DNA from: Phoronis australis
Lineage: Eukaryota > Phoronida > Phoronidae
NCBI GenBank assembly: GCA_002633005.1
Contig: NMRA01000025.1
Span: 1,314,878 to 1,378,877, forward strand
Direction: 5' to 3'
Length of the DNA: 64,000 bases
Shown here: positions 58,071 through 64,000 of the stretch, piece after piece
Layout of the letters: each line of letters begins with the position of its first letter
Numbering within the stretch: position 1 is the stretch's first letter
Translations under genes and position numbers: made by a program
Notes under the pieces: generated by a model
Databases searched by the model: none
What the model was told of the DNA's origin: nothing
The model's input: only the letters and a program-made list of their open reading frames with translations

Positions 58071-61000
58071 TGGTCAACAGTCAACTCAATCATCATTCTT
58101 GACGGGTTGGTGGTTCGGGCCAACAGAGGCGATGGTCATTGCCTATGGTTAGAGAAACACGTAAGACATGGTTGTTACATCAATACAAAAGCGACGTGTT
58201 CAATGGTGCTACACTTCTTTTAATTTTATTGGTGAACAAATTTCTCTTCTCTTAAACAGTTTTTTTCTTTTCTCTAGCGCGATTATGCCTTTATCGAGGT
58301 CCGATTTCTTTACTTGCAAAACACGTCGACTGATTTGAACCGATCTGGTTGGATAACGTTATTAGAAACAAAAGAATGCTGTTGGCGGGATTTCGAATCA
58401 AACAAATGAGCTTGAAAGTCAAGAACAAAACCCTGCGGTTTGTCTTGCGCCAACGCGTTGGGGAATGTAGAACGTATGGTCAGACAAGGGATGATCTGGT
58501 TAGATCTCCCTCAGGAAGTTAGCGCGATCACGTGCTTTGCATGACCCTACTTCGCGAAGTCTTGCGTTTCCGCGAGATTCTCGCCCCTACGGAACGCACG
58601 CCTGGTCTCCTTCAGGCGATCGTGTACCATAAGAAAATTGCTAACCATATGTGCATGCTGCAGTCTTACTTATGTATGAGTTTTCCCAGCTGACCATTTC
58701 TATCACATGCCGAGAGGAGGAAGTGAAGAAAAATGATAACGAGGCCTTCTTGAAAATAGCGCTTAGTCCCCGTTCTGTGAAAAAATGTAATGAGTTTTTC
58801 AACAATAGGTTTTCACGGCAAAGCATTTTCGGTGATCAGCCCCAATTAGGCAGAAAAATTTGTACCTGAACGGCAACTGCTGGTCTGGAAATCCGTATCA
58901 GAATACCCATGTGTTCTAGTGGCATAGAGCAAACGTGTTTTATACATCAAAAGAAAAACTAATACGTCAAATGCACGAGCCCCGGGGCTGCATTACGAGA
59001 GAAACTAAAACCTGGTTTCTATGTCCATGAGCGAAAATCAATTAAAACACACACGACTGCGTTAATTTCTTTTGGCCTGTCAACCTTACTATAATCAAGA
59101 AGCATTTTATATAAAACTGCCCAGGGCCAGTGCCAAAACCATCCACGGGCTAACACGGCGCCGTATTCTTTCATAAATACTTTTTGTTCGCTCAAGTCCA
59201 CTCTGCATTTTGTAAGTCGCGAAAACAAACGGCCTCCAGGCATATAGACAGAGGCTGTCAATTGAATGCGAGTTTGACAATGTCGCCATTATGGCCGAAT
59301 CCAAATCTCGATCGTGCCGCCATCTTTTTCGCAAAAACATGCGAGAAATTTCCACTCATTGTCAACATTCCTCAGGCGATGGCAAGAATCGTTCACTGTG
59401 GGCCTCAGCGAACTATGCACACGCGTATATTTACCAAAGAAAAATTACATGTGAAATTGCTTCTCTAGGCAGAATAAAACGAATTACGGACAGCCTCGTG
59501 TAATAATATTTGATTGCCGTCTGCCGGAGACATGATCAGTGTGGGTACCTGTGTCAAATTATTTAATTTGTAATTGTCCACAGGTTAACTCCGCATGACA
59601 CAATGTCGTTTTACATAATTTGGAAATTGCCTTATGGGACAACCAACCTCGCGCGCTCCCCGAGCAACAGTCTGATGTTGATAAAGTATAATGCGAAACG
59701 TTTTAGGATATCCGGTTATAATTATGTTGTCCGCTCAGAATTAAAGCTTTGGCAATGTTGTTTGTGAATGCAATAGCTGTTACGAAGGCGAAACTGACAT
59801 TTTCTTTATGTCATAATGTTTTTGGATGAGTCAGTACGAAACCAAAACTTCATGTATCAAACAACGAAACGTGAACAAGTACGCCACGATTATTATCATT
59901 TTCGCTATTACAATTGGGTAGAGACCGAATTGCATGGCTGTGGCTGTGTTTCAGTCGCTAAAATGCACTAAAGACCAGTCCAGACGAGTACACCAAACCC
60001 GCGATAGAAATCCTCGACCAGCACCCCCATAACTAAGTCCGAAAATGTTCCGTTTTCGACTACCCTAGTTTCAAGACAAGATGCCTCAGCCGGATTTAAA
60101 TCCACACCTTGTATTTGATCACTATCTTTATCATTTGCATTGTCTTTACTAAGTATCTATTAGTACTGCGTATAAATAACGAGCCTACGCTTGCTCTTCT
60201 TCTAGCTAGTATTTTCTCTAATGTCATGCCGCTTGACTTTTTATCGCTTCTGTTACGATAATGTTCAGTGCCGATGAAGACTGTGCTTTTGGTAACAATT
60301 TGCCCAAATATGGCACAGAATGCTGACTCACTGTCGCTTATGGCAGACCCTCACGTGATTGGTTTTCATGTCCGTAGTTCCAAAGACCTGATTTTGATCG
60401 CAGAGCCGGTGGCAACTGGTTGAGTTATTCTCAACATGATGCAACATCTACAAATCTACAACTTTGGGAATGGGACTCGGCGACGCTTGGGTAATTAGCA
60501 GACTCGGTGCTAGAAGACAAACAGGCCTTCGTAAACTGTGCCAGATAACGCTCGCGGACATCACATGTGTTCACCAGCACAGCAGTGAACCACTACTGAT
60601 CCATAAATGTTTTAAGAGGCTCATCGTGAGACGGCATGCTCCATGCTGTTTAGACTAGCTTGTTTACAAAAACAACCACCAGTGCTAAGTGCGTGGAGGC
60701 AAATCAGATGTTTCGGTACGCCACCTTGCGACTGTCCCGCAAGTTATGATGTCCACACCGTGGGACGGGCATAAGAATGAATATTCACAATGATGAATGA
60801 CTGTCGCTTTGTTGACGTTGTCTCTTGTAGACTGAACGGTTGACATGCATGAGCATAAAAATCTCCGAATGGCATTATGACAAAATTGGAATTTCCAGGG
60901 CTACGTCGATATTTCGAAACTATAGGCCTACATACGTTTCATGTATTGTCGGACAGAATGTCAGTGACACAGTTGAGTTTCAAAATATCACGCGTCTAAA

Positions 61001-61536
61001 ATTGAGTTGACAATCACACCCTACAACTAATCTGAGCTAAGCTCCGTTGACATAAAAATATTTCGCGAGTAATTAGTTTGATGACGTGTCTTGCTACGGT
61101 GTAATTACTTGCGCGCTGTCTCGCGAAGACTTTAGTGATCTTGTGTTTTATGAGGTGGAATCTAGAGTTAAAAATGCGGAACAAAACGCGGATATAGTGG
61201 TTGCATTTTAAATGGTAGATACACCCATATGTCAGTAAATAGACATGTTTCCTATGAAATATGACTTCTTTCACTAAAAAAACGACAGAAACGTACATAT
61301 ATATAGGCTCTAAATCAACTTTTCGCCAGAAAAACAGTTTTGAAGAGATCTTGGAACATTTTCTTTGAAATTTACTCCAAGAATGATAACCAGTACGAGA
61401 TTTTGGTCTTGGGTTTCGAGATTACAGGCACTGTTTTCGGAGTCAACTGGTCAGTGGGTGACTAGCAAAACAGTCCGCAAGGTTAACAAGTTTGAATGCT
61501 AAAATAGTACCAATAAGGGATCGGCAAGAATGTCTA

Positions 61537-61554
61537 TGTGTGTGTGTGTGTGTG
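61537..61554. repeat. (GT)n microsatellite
   Basis: Nine TG units continuing into GCGTGAGCGAGTGCGCGTG. Confidence 0.9.
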
Positions 61555-62680
61555 CGTGAGCGAGTGCGCGTGTTTCGAAAAATAAAGGGCGGGTCACTTG
61601 GTGCATACCTCGTAGGCTCTAAGGCAGATAGAGGGTAACCCGACACTGAACGGGTGTCAAATACCGCCAGTTTTGTAACAAGCAAATTGCTTGTAATCCA
61701 TTCAGTGTAAATATAAAAAACTCGCCAGAGGCCCGTATCCTTTGTCGAAACAGCTGCGGACGCAATGCGGGCCCCGGGCACCGTGCCCCGCACTAAAATG
61801 CATTGTAGTCAGGAAATAGTGTCACTTTATATTTGAGTACAACTCGATTCTTCATTTGCATCTAATGAATTCCTAAGTGGCTTTGAAAGCATGTAGTCTC
61901 ACGTCTATGCAATTGTTATTTCCCTTTCCGACACTTCAACTTCAATATGCCATCACGACAATACATAGCTGCCGTTAGATTCCTACACTTTATGTGTGGT
62001 TGATGCGACCTTCAATTTGAAAAATGCTGAATTGAATAGGGATTTTTGGAACTTTTATTCTGAAGATGCAGAGCATTCCTACACCACACGTGGTCTAGAA
62101 CATTCTTGGAGTCACCTTTAGTCGTCGATACCTGAGTTTACATACACCGAAGCAATGTTTTTCTGTAATCGACTGGTGTTTACCGAAGTCGCTAAAATAT
62201 CTTAAATATAACCCTGCACTGAACACAGATGGGGCACATTGCCTCCGGAACTTCGACTTAGACTTACGAAGCTTGCCTTTGAAGTGATTTTGTGTAGACA
62301 CCTGCTTCATGGGCACGTTCTAAGTCACAAGAATGTTTTTTATCAGAGGCGCACATTATTGCCATCTTCATCATGTTATATCTTCTTTTTTGTTGACTGA
62401 ATTCAATTATCCCAACTCGTATTTTTATGAAAAAGGGTGACGTAGCAAAAAGACACGGAGTACGCCGGAACATGGAGAACTAATGCAGACGAATAAATTA
62501 TGTTAAGATTGATGTATTTAACCAATTGCGATCCCCGGAAGGTGTCGTTCATGACGGAAATTCTATTGCGGCTACATTGAAATTGTGACAATTTTTTCAG
62601 TTCGTTACATGGTTTAAAAACGCGAGGTGAAATGGAAGCATTCTGTAGTTTTAGATGTCTCTCTGTAGTCCCTAACGTTT

Positions 62681-62970
62681 TAGCCCCCCCCCCCCTCCTA
62701 AAATTCTCCCAGATTCCATTTGGCAGTCCGGGGAGCGAATTGCTGAGTAGCATATGCACGCTCCCAGTGGGGGGGGGGGCTCGGGAGGGGAATGCACAAT
62801 GCATAGGCTTTGAACAAACCCCGTTTGTTTTTTTTTAGTAATAAGGTCCACAAACCCAAAAATTCGAGACCTCCTACATCCCTACATTTTAGGCTGCGCC
62901 CGCGCATGAGGCGAAATTCTGGTTATTCCTATGCCCTGCCCCTCAACTCAAAATCCTGGATCCGCCCCTG
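62681..62970. mobile_element. hAT-like element, copy 3
   Basis: Right end complete: AACTCAAAATCCTGGATCC then GCCCCTG at 62970, identical to copy 1 at 257. The interior has AATTCTCCCAGATTCCATTT, GGCAGTCCGGGGAGCGAATT, CATAGGCTTTGAACAAACCC, GGTCCACAAACCC and ATTCGAGACCTCCTACATCC, collinear with copy 2. The left terminus is replaced by a C-run (TAGCCCCCCCC). Confidence 0.7.
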
Positions 62971-63439
62971 GTTACATACCGAGAATTTCCGCACACGGCG
63001 GTTCCCCTAACATAGGAACACGGAAACTTTTCTGAATGTAGGCTCAGCTTATGGGGTCGTGATTGAAATTTTTTGGGGGTTTCCTTTAATGAAAAAATGT
63101 CAGCGAGTGTCAAAAACAAGGTTTAATAGATGACTGAAAAAATCAGTTTATTTCAACTCGTTTATTTGCAAACTCAACATAACTAAGGGTTCCATTGTCA
63201 CCCCTACTTATTCTATTCCATGGCGAACGTTGACACATTTTCCGTTAAAAGGGTTATGTTTATGTTTGGTGAATTAGAAAGGTGAAAATATCATGCTAGT
63301 TAATATTCGGATATGCGCCCTTAGCTCACCATCAGAAATTTACGGAACCAGGGTGTAGTTAAGCAGAAAATGTAACGATCCAACTAAACTGAGAAATCAC
63401 GAAAGTATTATTATCTAGTGCTGTCGGTGTAACATTTAT

Positions 63440-63735
63440 AGTGACATTCTCGGCGAAAAAAGCAATTTTACAGGAAGTAGCAGTTACGCAAAATCGAACT
63501 CACCAGTTACTCAGTTTCAGCCGAACGCTCAGCGGCTGAGACAAATCTCAAAAGCTTTTGAATGGTAATGACACCGAATGTCTGACAGACAACAGCGATC
63601 ATTGGCGTTTTGTAATAAAATCACAAAAGCACATCGGATTTTATTGTCAAATTTATTAACCTTAAGAAGTCCATCCCATTCATCAATAATCCTAAAATGC
63701 GTTTTTCGGCCGAAAAATCGAGAATATCCCTTTAA
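63440..63735. mobile_element. TIR element with internal tRNA-like segment, copy 3
   Basis: The left end AGTGACATTCTCGGCGAAAA continues with AAGCAATTTTACAGG. The reverse complement of the right end is AAAGGGATATTCTCG, an 8-bp insert, then GCCGAAAAACGCATTTTAGG, so the arms match over about 35 bp. Inside, 63490-63541 reads on the minus strand as a tRNA-like piece: CTCAGCCGCTGAGCGTTCGG (A-box region, D-stem CTCA/TGAG), CTGAAACTG loop, and GGTGAGTTCGATTTT (B-box). The body follows (AATAAAATCACAAAAGCAC). The right end lies about 120 bp before the KCTD acceptor at 63857. Confidence 0.7.
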
Positions 63736-63857
63736 GTAATCATACGAAACTGGAAATCCTTTTATTAAACTATATAAACGACATAGGCACTTTTTAGTTT
63801 TGAATGGGAAAAGATCTTGGTTGTCAAGTGGGTTCATTGATTCTTTGTTCTTTTCAG

Positions 63858-64000
63858 GTATTCAGACAGCAAGCTTGCCAAAATGTTCAACGGAAATATA
63901 CCCATAATCCTCGATAGTCTGAAGCAACACTATTTCATAGACAGAGATGGAAAGATGTTTCGTCACATCCTAAACTTCCTGCGAACAAACCAACTGATAA
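63858..64000 (+). CDS. KCTD15/KCTD1-like: KCTD1/KCTD15-like BTB protein, second coding exon (partial)
   Basis: Begins after TTCTTTTCAG with G, completing the AA|G lysine codon from the exon at 48194, and stays open to the window edge (47 full codons). The translation runs [20 protein letters not shown], then [20 protein letters not shown] and LRTNQLI. The [14 protein letters not shown] and FRxxLNFLRT blocks are the signature of the BTB domain of KCTD1/KCTD15, where the same exon boundary (TLTK|Y-DSK/R) occurs. Together the two exons cover most of the BTB fold. The C-terminal AP-2-interacting region must lie beyond the window. Confidence 0.93.

Larger units (their letters stand above)
48428..63857 (+). 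other. 15.4-kb phase-2 intron of the KCTD gene
   Basis: Runs from GTAAGT at 48428 to TTCTTTTCAG ending at 63857. Apart from the repeats and the one ORF listed separately it holds only short, non-conserved frames. It has a TCATCG-type triplet patch at 50246-50293, an inverted ACATGGGCCT/AGGCCCATGT pair at about 51734-51772, and an inverted GCGAGTAATTA/TAATTACTTGC pair at about 61066-61113. Confidence 0.85.

Overview
The window is nuclear DNA from an animal, very probably a marine invertebrate. It is AT-rich, gene-poor and spliced, with metazoan splice sites, a TATA-box promoter, many short palindromic DNA transposons, microsatellites and tRNA-like repeats. Nothing looks bacterial: there are no operons, rRNA genes or CRISPR arrays. 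A hemichordate, echinoderm or related invertebrate would fit the gene content and the repeat style, but this is an impression and not a placement.

Two genes can be supported well. (1) At 17.8-18.2 kb on the plus strand there is a compact gene with its own TATA box. It encodes a 125-residue secreted peptide with a signal sequence and one EGF-like domain of the C-x3-C-x15-C-x-C-x-C-x8-C type. (2) At 48.19-48.43 kb and 63.86-64.00 kb, also on the plus strand, lie two consecutive coding exons of a KCTD1/KCTD15-type BTB (T1-like) protein. They are separated by a 15.4-kb phase-2 intron. The gene continues past the right edge.

Three further coding candidates are weak: an acidic ORF on the minus strand (28231-28479) behind a CRE and an E2F-like site; a possible first exon on the minus strand (22260-22386); and a 155-codon minus-strand ORF (54914-55381) enclosed by a perfect 21-bp inverted repeat.

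Layout: 0-2.7 kb holds a 1.1-kb tandem duplication led by CA-type microsatellites. 2.7-17 kb is mostly featureless, with short transposons and two polypurine tracts. 17-18.2 kb is the EGF-like gene. 18-30 kb is intergenic with inverted-repeat elements. 32-35 kb has a dense cluster of palindromic elements and tandem repeats. 35-48 kb is the region upstream of the KCTD gene, with two good CTCF-like motifs. 48.4-63.9 kb is the KCTD intron, containing a 27-bp minisatellite with a 135-bp higher-order period and several transposons.

The most unusual structures are: a roughly 300-bp element family that has terminal inverted repeats and also an internal tRNA-like (A-box/B-box) segment, with one copy lying about 120 bp before a KCTD splice acceptor; a second chimera joining a hAT-like transposon end to a tRNA-like segment; the higher-order minisatellite; and the 658-bp inverted-repeat unit with its ORF. 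All calls come from reading the sequence by eye; no alignments or database searches were run.
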